Notes under the pieces: generated by a model
Told to the model about the DNA's origin: nothing
Database searches by the model: none
What the model saw: the letters and a program-made list of their open reading frames with translations, nothing else
Shown here: in pieces, positions 33,551 to 41,736 of the stretch
Layout: each line of letters opens with the position of its first letter
Numbering within the stretch: position 1 is the first letter of the stretch
From: Bizionia paragorgiae
GTDB lineage: Bacteria; Bacteroidota; Bacteroidia; Flavobacteriales; Flavobacteriaceae
Length of the DNA: 53,239 bases
Assembly (NCBI RefSeq): GCF_900107625.1
Contig: NZ_FNQK01000022.1
Location: 1-53,239 of the forward strand
Direction: 5' to 3'
Position numbers and translations under genes: made by a program

Positions 33551-34221
33551 GGGTTTCTGCCAAATGTATAGGTTAAGGTTACACCTGTGAAAGTGTACCA
33601 GTCGTTATTATTTATATTTCCAAAACTCTTTGATTCGACAAGATTTTCACTATCAGGCACACTGCCGTCCAACTCGTCAGAAAATGTGTAACGTGCACCA
33701 ACTTCAAAAGCTAAAACTAATTGCGATGAAATAGAGGCTTTAAATCCTAAAACTAAAGGAATGCCATAGGCATAACTCGAAGTGTTTTCACTAATGACTT
33801 TACCGTTTTCAAAATAAAAGTTGTCGTGTTTAGCTACACTTATTCCTGAGTATAAGTATGGTGTGGCAGCTGGTTTGTCACTATGTAAATCAAACTCCCA
33901 GAAGGTAAATTCCATTCCAGCAGAAAGTTCTAATATATTATTATTGAATTCATAGCCGCGCTCAATACGCCCAGACTCATCCGATTTACTGTCTATACCT
34001 TCCAATTCCGAAAATAGAAGTGAAACTCTCCAGGAATGTCGCGGACTCCTATTCCACTTATATATACCTCCAATAGTCAACTGACTTGGTGCAATGTAAT
34101 TTGTTGCACCAACATCGCCAATAAAGTTACTACCTCCCATAAATACACCAAATTCATGTATTTGAGCAGAACTTAATTGTATGCTGAATAATGTTATTAA
34201 TAAAAATGAAATATACTTCAT
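33532..34221 (-). CDS. DUF6089/PorG-like outer membrane protein
   Basis: The 229-residue protein has a signal peptide (ending SSAQ, residue 19), then IHEFGVFMGGSNFIGDVGA and barrel-like strands. It ends TFTGVTLTYTFGRNPCFCPY, with two Cys near the C-terminus. This matches the DUF6089 family, which includes PorG of the type IX secretion system. In Flavobacteria it is typically found between nadK and uppS-bamA, as here. Its exact function in this organism is inferred. It is probably in one transcript with uppS and bamA. Confidence 0.82.
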   Translation of the reverse strand: MKYISFLLITLFSIQLSSAQIHEFGVFMGGSNFIGDVGATNYIAPSQLTIGGIYKWNRSPRHSWRVSLLFSELEGIDSKSDESGRIERGYEFNNNILELSAGMEFTFWEFDLHSDKPAATPYLYSGISVAKHDNFYFENGKVISENTSSYAYGIPLVLGFKASISSQLVLAFEVGARYTFSDELDGSVPDSENLVESKSFGNINNNDWYTFTGVTLTYTFGRNPCFCPY

Positions 34222-34323
34222 AAGTGTTCAAAAGTTTGCAAATATAATAAACTAAGATTAGCCTATACCAATTTAAATTAATTAGTTATAGGGTTTAAAA
34301 CAGATTTCTTTGTAAATTATTGT

Positions 34324-35199
34324 TTAATTCCTCTTGTCTACCCCCCAAAGTAGCTTTTTGCGTAAGGTGTCTAAAAAGCTTTCGTACGGCAGCTCGATCA
34401 TATTAATGGTGAAATCTGCTTTTCTTATGGTAACACTAGTGTTGTTGCTTAGCGTTATTATTCTAGAATCTAAAGACACTAAATAATAATCTTCTCTACC
34501 GTGCACCGTTAATTCAATTTTTGTAGAATCTTCTATAACTAAAGGTCTTGCACTTAAGTTGTGCGGTGCAATAGGAGTTAACACAAAGCTTGTTGCATCT
34601 GGAGTAATAACTGGTCCGCCACAGCTTAAAGAATAGCCTGTAGATCCCGTAGGGGTAGATACAATTAAGCCGTCACTCCAGTAAGAGGTTAAGTATTCGT
34701 CGTTTAGTTTCGTGTCTACAGTAATCATAGACGTTGTGTTTTTTCTGCTAACGGCAATCTCGTTTAAGGCAAAATTTAAATCCTTAATATCGCTATTTTC
34801 TTCCGAGGTTTCTAATGAAAGTAAGCTGCGCTTTGAGAGGGTGTAGTTTTTGTCAAAAATATGTTTAATAGCATCTTCTATTTCATCATGTTGTATGGTT
34901 GCTAAAAAACCTAAGCGCCCCGTATTTATACCTATAATTGGGATGTTGAGATTTTTAACATAGGTAATAGCTCTTAAAATGGTACCGTCACCACCAATGC
35001 TAACTAGTAAATCAAAGCTGTCATCTAACTCAGAAAAGGTTTTAGATTCGAAAGGGAAATTAAAGTCTTTATTTATGGCTTTAAAAAAGGCCTCTTCAAT
35101 AAAAATTGAGGTTTTATATTGCAGTAATGTATCAATTAGAACTTTTGTCGAGTCTATAGAATGTTTTTTGGGAAATTGACTATAAATAGCAACTTTCAT
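34324..35199 (-). CDS. nadK: NAD kinase
   Basis: NadK makes NADP from NAD with ATP. The 291-residue protein has the GGDG motif in LLVSIGGDGTILRAI, GINTGRLGFLATI, the Asn-Glu pair in FALNEIAVSRK, TPTGSTGYSLSCGGPVI, and IAPHNLSARPLVI. The length is standard. It follows the CBS-domain gene by 3 bases and precedes the PorG-like gene. The sequence 34222-34323 between them is AT-rich without a clear hairpin. Confidence 0.95.
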   Translation of the reverse strand: MKVAIYSQFPKKHSIDSTKVLIDTLLQYKTSIFIEEAFFKAINKDFNFPFESKTFSELDDSFDLLVSIGGDGTILRAITYVKNLNIPIIGINTGRLGFLATIQHDEIEDAIKHIFDKNYTLSKRSLLSLETSEENSDIKDLNFALNEIAVSRKNTTSMITVDTKLNDEYLTSYWSDGLIVSTPTGSTGYSLSCGGPVITPDATSFVLTPIAPHNLSARPLVIEDSTKIELTVHGREDYYLVSLDSRIITLSNNTSVTIRKADFTINMIELPYESFLDTLRKKLLWGVDKRN

Positions 35200-35202
35200 A
35201 AA

Positions 35203-35862
35203 CTATATATTAAGGTATTTGTTTAAGTAATCTGAGCGTTCTTTTAGGTCTTCAATATAACTATCTTCTTCGTGTCCCGATATAATATTATAACTATAAC
35301 GTCTAAAGGTTTGCATGATTTCAGTCAGCCCAGCGTTGCCTATTTTTAAAGTGATTTGTGCGATGTCATTTTCAATTTTAGAAATGAATGCACCCAATAA
35401 TTTACCATCATTAGATTCTACAATCTGACTAATTTCACTAAAAGAATAATCAGATAAGCCTTTTTCGATAATTAGAACGGCTCCAGCTTCAGAAAAAAAC
35501 GGGGTGTCATTAAATAAACCAATAATATCATTTAACTCGTAATAGCCTAAATAACTATTTTGCTCGTTTAGAATAGGCATGATATTAGTTTTGTTTTGTG
35601 CAAAAGCTTCTAAAACATCGAGCCAATTGGTGCTATCGCGAACAAAAAAACTTTCGGTGGCATAGACACAATCTTTAATGTGCTTTTTGCTTTCAAAACA
35701 GTGTAAATCAATTTCCGATAAACAGCCTAAATAAACACCGTCTTCATTCATAATAGGGATATGAGAATAGGTGAGTTGATTAAATAGCAATTTTAAATCA
35801 CTAATCAACCCGGTGTTTTGAAGTGGTTTTATATCGTTTATTATGTATTCTGATAAATTCAT
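35203..35862 (-). CDS. CBS-domain protein
   Basis: The 219-residue protein consists of a tandem pair of CBS domains (about 1-60 and 65-125) followed by an ACT-like region (about 130-210, with VLIIEKGLSDYSFSEISQIV and IAQITLKIG). CBS pairs bind adenosine nucleotides and usually act as regulatory modules, so it may sense energy state for the adjacent NAD kinase, with which it is probably co-transcribed (3-base gap). The role is inferred. This gene opens the envelope cluster, divergent to pdxJ. Confidence 0.85.
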   Translation of the reverse strand: MNLSEYIINDIKPLQNTGLISDLKLLFNQLTYSHIPIMNEDGVYLGCLSEIDLHCFESKKHIKDCVYATESFFVRDSTNWLDVLEAFAQNKTNIMPILNEQNSYLGYYELNDIIGLFNDTPFFSEAGAVLIIEKGLSDYSFSEISQIVESNDGKLLGAFISKIENDIAQITLKIGNAGLTEIMQTFRRYSYNIISGHEEDSYIEDLKERSDYLNKYLNI

Positions 35863-35926
35863 CTGAGTTCACGTTAACTTTGCGCAAATTAATTAAAATT
35901 TAATACACTAACGCAGTTCTACTTTG

Positions 35927-35934
35927 TATTTTTG
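35927..35934 (+). promoter_or_regulatory. Promoter -7 box of pdxJ
   Basis: TATTTTTG fits TAnnTTTG and lies 21 bases before the pdxJ ATG. A second match, TAACTTTG at 35875-35882, lies further upstream on the same strand. Confidence 0.6.
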
Positions 35935-35954
35935 TCTTTTAAATACTTGAAAAG

Positions 35955-36668
35955 ATGACTAAACTTAGTGTTAATATTAATAAGATAGCTACTTTAAGAA
36001 ATTCTAGAGGTGGCGATTTGCCTAATGTGGTTCAATTTGCAAAGGATGTTCAGGAGTTTGGGGCGCAAGGTGTAACGATTCACCCAAGACCAGATGAAAG
36101 ACATATTCGGTATCAGGACGCTTACGATTTAAAACCAGTGGTGTATACCGAGTACAATATAGAAGGTAACCCCATACCAAAGTTTATGGAGATGGTTTTA
36201 GAATTAAAGCCTACTCAAGTGACTTTAGTTCCAGATAGTATAGATGCGTTAACGAGTAATGCGGGTTGGGACACTATTAAATATAAAGACTTTTTATCGG
36301 AGGTTATCCAAGAGTTTAAAAGCAATGGCATAAGAACGTCGATATTTGTTGATCCCGAAAAACAGCAAATAGAAGGCGCAGCAAAAACAGGTACCGATAG
36401 AATAGAACTGTATACCGAAGCCTTTGCGCATCACTATGGTTTAGGGAATTCGCAAGCGATTGTACCTTACACCGAATGTGCAGAGCTAGCCAATAGTCTC
36501 GGACTGGGTATTAATGCGGGGCACGATTTATCTTTAGAGAATATTGCGTTCTTTAAAGCTAATATCCCCGAATTGTTGGAGGTGTCTATTGGCCATGCAT
36601 TAATTTCAGAAAGCTTATATTTAGGTGTGGAACAAGTCATAAAAAGCTATTTACAAAAATTAAAATAA
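35955..36668 (+). CDS. pdxJ: Pyridoxine 5'-phosphate synthase
   Basis: PdxJ condenses 1-deoxyxylulose 5-phosphate with 3-amino-2-oxopropyl phosphate, closing the pyridoxine ring in the DXP-dependent vitamin B6 pathway. The 237-residue TIM barrel has KLSVNINKIATLRNSRGG, VTIHPRPDERHIRYQD, TLVPDS, SIFVDPEKQQIEGA and LGINAGHDLSLEN. The start follows a promoter by 20 bases. Its last base is the first base of the next ATG (taATG), so translation of the hydrolase is likely coupled. Confidence 0.96.
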   Translation: MTKLSVNINKIATLRNSRGGDLPNVVQFAKDVQEFGAQGVTIHPRPDERHIRYQDAYDLKPVVYTEYNIEGNPIPKFMEMVLELKPTQVTLVPDSIDALTSNAGWDTIKYKDFLSEVIQEFKSNGIRTSIFVDPEKQQIEGAAKTGTDRIELYTEAFAHHYGLGNSQAIVPYTECAELANSLGLGINAGHDLSLENIAFFKANIPELLEVSIGHALISESLYLGVEQVIKSYLQKLK

Positions 36669-37432
36669 TGCAACTACATTCAAATATATTAGGGGCGGGA
36701 AGACCGTTTGTTATTTTACATGGTTTTTTAGGGATGAGTGATAATTGGAAAACCTTGGGACGCAAGTTTTCTGAATTACCATTCGAAGTGCATTTAGTAG
36801 ATCAAAGAAACCATGGTAGGAGTCCGCATAGCGATACGTTTAATTATGATGTGTTGGTTGAAGACTTAAAAGAATACTGTAATGCTCATAATTTAAAAGA
36901 TATTATTCTTCTAGGGCATTCTATGGGAGGTAAAACAGCTATGCAGTTTGCAGCAACCTATCCGGAATATGTGTCTAAATTGTTGGTTGCAGATATTTCT
37001 CCTCGTTTTTATCCTGTGCATCACGATACCATTTTAAAAGGATTGGAGTCATTAGATTTCGAGACGTTAAGTAGTCGTGGGGATGCCGATGAGCAGATGG
37101 CAAATTATGTAACCGATTTTGGCACGCGTCAATTTTTGCTTAAAAACCTCTACTGGAAAGAAAAAGGGAAGTTAGGATTAAGAATAAATTTAGAGGTGCT
37201 AACAGAGCATGTTGGAGAAGTAGGTGAAGCTTTGCCGGCTCAAGCTAAATTTGATAAAGACACCTTATTTTTACGTGGGGATAAAAGTGAGTATATAGGT
37301 CCTCAAGATGAGGCTTTAATTAACGTTCACTTTACAAATGCAACTATTATAACCATTTCGAATGCAGGCCATTGGTTGCACGCCGAAAATCCAGAGGACT
37401 TTTACAATGCTGTTGTAAATTTTATTAATTAA
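36668..37432 (+). CDS. Alpha/beta hydrolase (esterase-like)
   Basis: The 254-residue protein is an alpha/beta-fold hydrolase: oxyanion HGFLGMSDNWKTLG, nucleophile elbow GHSMGGKTA, and the late His in ISNAGHWLHAENPEDF. It resembles YbfF-type esterases. The substrate is unknown. Direct overlap with pdxJ suggests co-transcription, but no reason to tie it to vitamin B6 is visible. Confidence 0.88.
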   Translation: MQLHSNILGAGRPFVILHGFLGMSDNWKTLGRKFSELPFEVHLVDQRNHGRSPHSDTFNYDVLVEDLKEYCNAHNLKDIILLGHSMGGKTAMQFAATYPEYVSKLLVADISPRFYPVHHDTILKGLESLDFETLSSRGDADEQMANYVTDFGTRQFLLKNLYWKEKGKLGLRINLEVLTEHVGEVGEALPAQAKFDKDTLFLRGDKSEYIGPQDEALINVHFTNATIITISNAGHWLHAENPEDFYNAVVNFIN

Positions 37433-37459
37433 TAATCAAAACCAAAAAATCGAAACCTT

Positions 37460-37801
37460 ATGAAATTAATTGTTAGACTCTTATTAAGTGCTTTAGCGGT
37501 AGTTGTATTAGCAAATATACTTAATGGTGTATCTGTAGATGGTTATGTTACTGCAATTATTGTGGCGCTAGTACTTTCTATTTTAAACTTATTTGTAAAA
37601 CCTATACTCGTAATATTAACATTGCCAATTACCATTCTTACTTTAGGATTATTTTTAATAATAGTAAATGCCTTGGTGATTTTATTGGCCGATAGCTTAA
37701 TCTCAGGCTTTGCCGTAGATGGTATTTGGTGGGCTGTGCTATTTAGTATTTTATTGTCGGTATTACAGTCTTTATTACATTCATTCTTAAATGATGATTA
37801 G
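37460..37801 (+). CDS. Small four-helix membrane protein (phage holin 4 superfamily, PF04020-like)
   Basis: The 113-residue protein is four membrane spans with short loops: residues about 5-24, 30-48, 52-78 and 90-108. The middle motif is LNLFVKPILVILTLPITILT, which is typical of the widespread PF04020-type family. The family name comes from weak holin similarity; such genes are common in chromosomes and nothing here is phage-like. The role is unknown. It follows the hydrolase by 27 bases. Confidence 0.85.
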   Translation: MKLIVRLLLSALAVVVLANILNGVSVDGYVTAIIVALVLSILNLFVKPILVILTLPITILTLGLFLIIVNALVILLADSLISGFAVDGIWWAVLFSILLSVLQSLLHSFLNDD

Positions 37802-37864
37802 TAAGATGCCTGAAAACAATGTCTTAAAATTTAAATAAGACTGAAACACAAGGTGTTAAAAACT

Positions 37865-37902
37865 TTGATGGAGTGTAAAAAAATACTACTTTTGCACTCC
37901 AT
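37865..37902 (+). promoter_or_regulatory. tig promoter with inverted repeat flanking the -7 box
   Basis: TTG (37865-37867), 19 bases and TACTTTTG (37887-37894) form a consensus promoter. ATGGAGTG (37868-37875) and CACTCCAT (37895-37902) are perfect complements lying exactly on both sides of the spacer and -7 box. The arms could be an operator; whether they are regulatory is unknown. Confidence 0.6.
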
Positions 37903-37949
37903 TTTTATTTAGTAAAAAATTAATTGCCAACGGCTATATATTATTCAAA

Positions 37950-39278
37950 ATGAATATTACAAGAGAAAACATTGATGCATTAAATGCAGTTGTAAAAGTA
38001 AATATCGCAAAAGACGATTACAGTAATAAGGTTGATAAAATCTTAAAAGACTACAAGAAAACTGCTAACATTCCAGGATTTAGAAAAGGACAAGTGCCTA
38101 TGGGAATGGTTAAAAAGCAATACGGAAAAGCGGTGCTAATAGAAGAAGTAAACAAATTACTTCAAGAGTCTTTAAATAAATATTTAACTGAAGAGAAGTT
38201 AGACGTTTTAGGACAGCCACTTCCAAGAATGCAGTCGGATATTAATTGGGATGCAGACGATTTTTCTTTTGAGTTTGAATTAGGATTAACTCCGGAATTC
38301 GATGTTGAATTAAAAGGAAAGAAAGCAATCACTCATTATACTATTGTTGCAGACGATAAAATGATTGATGAGCAGGTAGAACGTATTCAAAAACAATACG
38401 GAAAACTAATCTCTCAAGATGTTGTTGAAGCAGATAGTGAAATCACTGGGGTTTTCAAAAATGAAGAAGAAGGTATTGAAAACACGGTAACTTTAACTTT
38501 AGATAAATTTAAAGGTAAAGCAACAGAAAAGAAATTTGTAGGTGCTAAAGTTGGCGATGTAATTACATTAAAAACTAAAGGACTTTACGAAGACGATCAC
38601 GAATTAATGCACGCGCTTAAAGTGGAGCACGATAAAGCACACGGATTAGAAATTGAAGTGACTTTTGAGATTACAGAAATCAACAAAAGAGAGCTTGCAG
38701 ATTTAGATCAAGAGTTATTTGATAAGTTATTTGGTGAAGGTGCTGTAAAATCGGTTTCAGAATTAAAAGCTAAGATTAAAGAAGATGCTGAAAAGCAATT
38801 CGTACAACAGTCTGATCAAAAATTATTAAACGACGTTACAGAATATTTAGTAGAGAACACAACCTTCGACCTACCGTCTACATTCCTTCAAAAATGGATG
38901 CAGCAAGCAGGTGAAACTGAAATGTCTGAAGAGCAGGTTAAAGAGGAATACGAGAAGTCTGAAAAGAGTTTACGTTACCAGTTAATCGAGTCGAAATTAA
39001 TGGAAGCAAACGATTTAAAAATTGATTTTGAAGACGTTAAGAGTAGTGCTAAAGCAATGATTAAAACACAAATGGCTCAATTTGGACAGTTAAATCCTTC
39101 AGAAAAAGAATTAGACGATATCGCTGCACGTGTGTTATCTAATCAAGAAGAAGTTAAACGTATTTCAGAACAAGTTGTAAGTCAGAAATTACTTAATCTT
39201 TATAAAGAAAAAGCAAACATTAAAGCTAAAGAGTTAACTTACGATAAGTTTGTTAAGGAAGTTTATGGCGATAAATAA
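37950..39278 (+). CDS. tig: Trigger factor
   Basis: Trigger factor binds ribosomes at the exit tunnel and shields nascent chains. The 442-residue protein has the ribosome-binding signature GFRKGQVPMGMVKKQYG (about residues 42-58), a middle domain where the FKBP-type PPIase fold would lie but key residues are weak, and a long helical C-terminal chaperone part. The degenerate middle domain is common in Bacteroidota. It stands alone with its own promoter and terminator and is followed by clpP-clpX, the usual order in bacteria. Confidence 0.94.
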   Translation: MNITRENIDALNAVVKVNIAKDDYSNKVDKILKDYKKTANIPGFRKGQVPMGMVKKQYGKAVLIEEVNKLLQESLNKYLTEEKLDVLGQPLPRMQSDINWDADDFSFEFELGLTPEFDVELKGKKAITHYTIVADDKMIDEQVERIQKQYGKLISQDVVEADSEITGVFKNEEEGIENTVTLTLDKFKGKATEKKFVGAKVGDVITLKTKGLYEDDHELMHALKVEHDKAHGLEIEVTFEITEINKRELADLDQELFDKLFGEGAVKSVSELKAKIKEDAEKQFVQQSDQKLLNDVTEYLVENTTFDLPSTFLQKWMQQAGETEMSEEQVKEEYEKSEKSLRYQLIESKLMEANDLKIDFEDVKSSAKAMIKTQMAQFGQLNPSEKELDDIAARVLSNQEEVKRISEQVVSQKLLNLYKEKANIKAKELTYDKFVKEVYGDK

Positions 39279-39308
39279 GCCGTTTCTTTTTAAAGAATTA
39301 TCATTATC

Positions 39309-39344
39309 TTTAGGCGTTGAAATGTTATAGTTTTAACGCCTAAA
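39309..39344 (+). terminator. Probable terminator of tig
   Basis: TTTAGGCGTT (39309-39318) pairs with AACGCCTAAA (39335-39344) around a 16-base loop, followed by TTATTT. It lies 31 bases past the tig stop. The T tract is weak. Confidence 0.55.
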
Positions 39345-39411
39345 TTATTTCAGTTAAATTCAACTTAAAAAGTTTGAAAGCTATTGATATAATGGTACAT
39401 TAATACATACG

Positions 39412-39428
39412 CTTGTAATTATTACAAG
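39412..39428. promoter_or_regulatory. Perfect 17-base palindrome upstream of clpP
   Basis: CTTGTAATTATTACAAG is an exact inverted repeat with a single-base centre (arms CTTGTAAT/ATTACAAG), ending 35 bases before the clpP ATG. The size suits an operator for a dimeric regulator of proteolysis genes. No CtsR- or HrcA-type consensus is evident. Confidence 0.5.
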
Positions 39429-39462
39429 ATATATAACTCAATTAAAAAGCATTACTTACACT

Positions 39463-40137
39463 ATGGATTACGGAAAAGAATTCGAAAAATTCGCAATAAA
39501 AGACCAAGGGATTAACAGCATGTACTACAATAAAATTATTAGTAGTATGTACCCTACAAACCTGACTCCAAACATTATAGAGGAACGCCAAATGAATATC
39601 GCTATATTCGATGTGTTTTCAAGATTAATGATGGATCGTATTATCTTTTTAGGAACAGGAATTAACGACCAAGTAGCTAATATTATTCAAGCGCAACTTT
39701 TATTTTTAGAAAGTACAGATGCGAATAAAGACATCCAAATTTACATTAACTCTCCAGGAGGAAGTGTATATGCTGGTTTAGGTATTTACGATACAATGCA
39801 ATTTATTAAGCCAGATGTAGCTACAATTTGTACAGGTATGGCTGCTTCTATGGGAGCGGTTTTATTATGTGCTGGTGAAAAAGGAAAACGTAGTGGTTTA
39901 ACACACTCGCGTGTTATGATTCACCAACCTTTAGGTGGTGCTCAAGGTCAAGCTAGTGATATTGAAATTACAGCGCGAGAGATTTTGATCTTAAAAGAAG
40001 AATTATACAATATAATAAGTAAGCATTCAGGTCAGGATTACGACAAAGTATACCAAGATAGTGATCGTGATTATTGGATGAAAGCTGATAAAGCAAAAGA
40101 ATACGGAATGATCGATGAGATCTTAGTTCGTAGTTAA
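39463..40137 (+). CDS. clpP: ATP-dependent Clp protease proteolytic subunit
   Basis: ClpP is the serine-protease chamber that degrades proteins fed by ClpX. The 224-residue protein has the catalytic triad Ser129 (GMAASMGAV), His154 (VMIHQPLGG) and Asp203 (SDRDYWM). The spacing matches E. coli ClpP (25 and 49 residues). The first 30 residues are a probable propeptide. It lies 58 bases before clpX with a perfect palindrome between them. Confidence 0.97.
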   Translation: MDYGKEFEKFAIKDQGINSMYYNKIISSMYPTNLTPNIIEERQMNIAIFDVFSRLMMDRIIFLGTGINDQVANIIQAQLLFLESTDANKDIQIYINSPGGSVYAGLGIYDTMQFIKPDVATICTGMAASMGAVLLCAGEKGKRSGLTHSRVMIHQPLGGAQGQASDIEITAREILILKEELYNIISKHSGQDYDKVYQDSDRDYWMKADKAKEYGMIDEILVRS

Positions 40138-40151
40138 TTATTAAAAAATAC

Positions 40152-40183
40152 AAACTGTTTCTCTAGTACTAGAGAAACAGTTT
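40152..40183. repeat. Perfect 32-base inverted repeat between clpP and clpX
   Basis: AAACTGTTTCTCTAGT (40152-40167) is followed directly by its exact reverse complement (40168-40183). In RNA this is a 14-bp hairpin with a 4-base loop, ending 12 bases before the clpX ATG. Only TTTAAATT follows, so termination would be weak. It may be a partial terminator, an mRNA processing site, or a block on clpX translation. Confidence 0.8.
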
Positions 40184-40195
40184 AAATTACAAAGT

Positions 40196-41428
40196 ATGGC
40201 AAAGGAAGAATTAGAATGTTCATTTTGTGGTAGGAAAAAGCCAGAAACTAGCTTATTAATAGCTGGGTTAGATGCGCATATATGCGACCGTTGTATCGAG
40301 CAAGCTCACGGCATTGTTTTAGAAGAATCTAAGCAAACCGACAATAGTGACTTATCGGCAGAACTGATGCTTAAAAAGCCACAAAAAATTAAAGCGTTTT
40401 TAGATGAGTATATCATCGGGCAGGATTATACCAAGCGCGTAATGTCTGTTGCGGTCTATAATCACTACAAGCGTTTATTGCAACCCGTAAGTAATGATGA
40501 TATCGAAATTCAGAAATCAAATATCATTATGGTTGGGCAAACAGGTACTGGTAAAACATTAATTGCTAAAACCATTGCAAAAATGTTAAATGTACCCTTA
40601 GCTATTGTTGATGCAACCGTGCTAACCGAAGCAGGATATGTAGGAGAGGATGTTGAGAGTTTGTTAACGCGTTTATTACAAGCAGCCGATTATAATTTAG
40701 AAAAAGCTGAAAAAGGAATTGTATTTATCGACGAGATCGATAAAATTGCACGTAAAAGTGACAACCCTTCTATTACCCGTGATGTATCTGGAGAAGGTGT
40801 TCAACAAGGACTGCTTAAGCTTCTTGAAGGAACAGTTGTTAACGTACCACCAAAAGGAGGACGTAAGCATCCAGATCAAAAATTTATTGAAGTCAATACC
40901 GAAAACATCTTGTTTATTGCTGGTGGTGCTTTTGATGGTATCAATAAAGTAATTTCTAAGCGTTTAAATATGCAAGCGGTAGGGTATAGTGCGTCTATGA
41001 GTGATAACAAAATAGATCACGACAATTTATTGCAATATATTATTCCGAAGGATTTAAAAGATTTTGGATTGATACCAGAGATAATTGGTCGTCTTCCTGT
41101 TTTAACACATATGAATCCCTTAGATGCTGAAACGTTAAGAGCGATTTTAACCGAGCCTAAAAATGCTATTATTAAACAATACAAGAAGTTGTTTGAAATG
41201 GATGAGATCGAGTTAAACGTCACTGAAGGGGCTTTAAACTATATTGTAGACAAAGCTATCGAATATAAGTTAGGAGCTCGTGGACTGCGTTCACTATGTG
41301 AAGAGGTGTTAACTGATGCCATGTTCGAATTGCCTGGTACTGATGTTAAGGAATTAAACGTAACAAAAAGTTATGCAGAAGATAAGTTGTCTAAAACGAC
41401 ACTTAAAAAGTTAAAAGCAGTGTCTTAA
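40196..41428 (+). CDS. clpX: Clp protease ATP-binding subunit ClpX
   Basis: ClpX unfolds tagged proteins and threads them into ClpP. The 410-residue protein has the N-terminal zinc domain (CSFCGRKK and CDRC), Walker A GQTGTGKT (residues 114-121), Walker [12 protein letters not shown] and sensor motif GARGLRS. The ClpP-contacting loop reads VGYSAS in place of the canonical IGF; I believe this is usual in the phylum. It is preceded by a hairpin and ends with a terminator. Confidence 0.97.
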   Translation: MAKEELECSFCGRKKPETSLLIAGLDAHICDRCIEQAHGIVLEESKQTDNSDLSAELMLKKPQKIKAFLDEYIIGQDYTKRVMSVAVYNHYKRLLQPVSNDDIEIQKSNIIMVGQTGTGKTLIAKTIAKMLNVPLAIVDATVLTEAGYVGEDVESLLTRLLQAADYNLEKAEKGIVFIDEIDKIARKSDNPSITRDVSGEGVQQGLLKLLEGTVVNVPPKGGRKHPDQKFIEVNTENILFIAGGAFDGINKVISKRLNMQAVGYSASMSDNKIDHDNLLQYIIPKDLKDFGLIPEIIGRLPVLTHMNPLDAETLRAILTEPKNAIIKQYKKLFEMDEIELNVTEGALNYIVDKAIEYKLGARGLRSLCEEVLTDAMFELPGTDVKELNVTKSYAEDKLSKTTLKKLKAVS

Positions 41429-41458
41429 ATTTTAGACTCTATTTAGTAAATACAAAAG

Positions 41459-41486
41459 CCCTTTCAGTAACTTGAAAGGGTTTTTT
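41459..41486 (+). terminator. Terminator of clpX
   Basis: CCCTTTCA (41459-41466) and TGAAAGGG (41473-41480) form an 8-bp stem followed by six T. The 250 bases after it, up to GH3, hold only the second terminator below and otherwise unrecognised AT-rich sequence. Confidence 0.85.
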
Positions 41487-41568
41487 GCTTTATAACGTGT
41501 ATCTGTTTTTCTAATCGGTTACGCAGAAAGTAGTCATTAAATCGTGACCTTTTGGTGCTGTAGTACCC

Positions 41569-41606
41569 CATAAAAAAGCCACTTATTATTAACTTATAAG
41601 CGGCTT
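41569..41606 (-). terminator. Terminator of the GH3-family gene
   Basis: On the minus strand AAGCCGCTTAT and ATAAGTGGCTT (41606-41596 and 41586-41576) form an 11-bp stem with one G-T pair, followed by TTTT. It lies about 130 bases beyond the GH3 stop. Confidence 0.7.
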
Positions 41607-41736
41607 GTACTGGTTTGATTTTTCGTGGTAAAAATTAAATCAGAATTCAAATAAAAGTGTAAAAGTTATTGTTAATCATTAAAAGTAATAATAAATACCT
41701 GATAATCAAAATGCTATGGGTGATAATTTTTTGGGG

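Noticed and set aside
37460-37801. Possible prophage remnant because of a holin-like gene
   Set aside because: The family is widespread in chromosomes, and neighbours are pdxJ, a hydrolase and tig. No other phage gene is present.
41500-41736. Possible RNA gene in the gap between clpX and the GH3-family gene
   Set aside because: The only structure found is explained as the GH3 terminator; the rest shows no folding or conservation signal that I can recognise.
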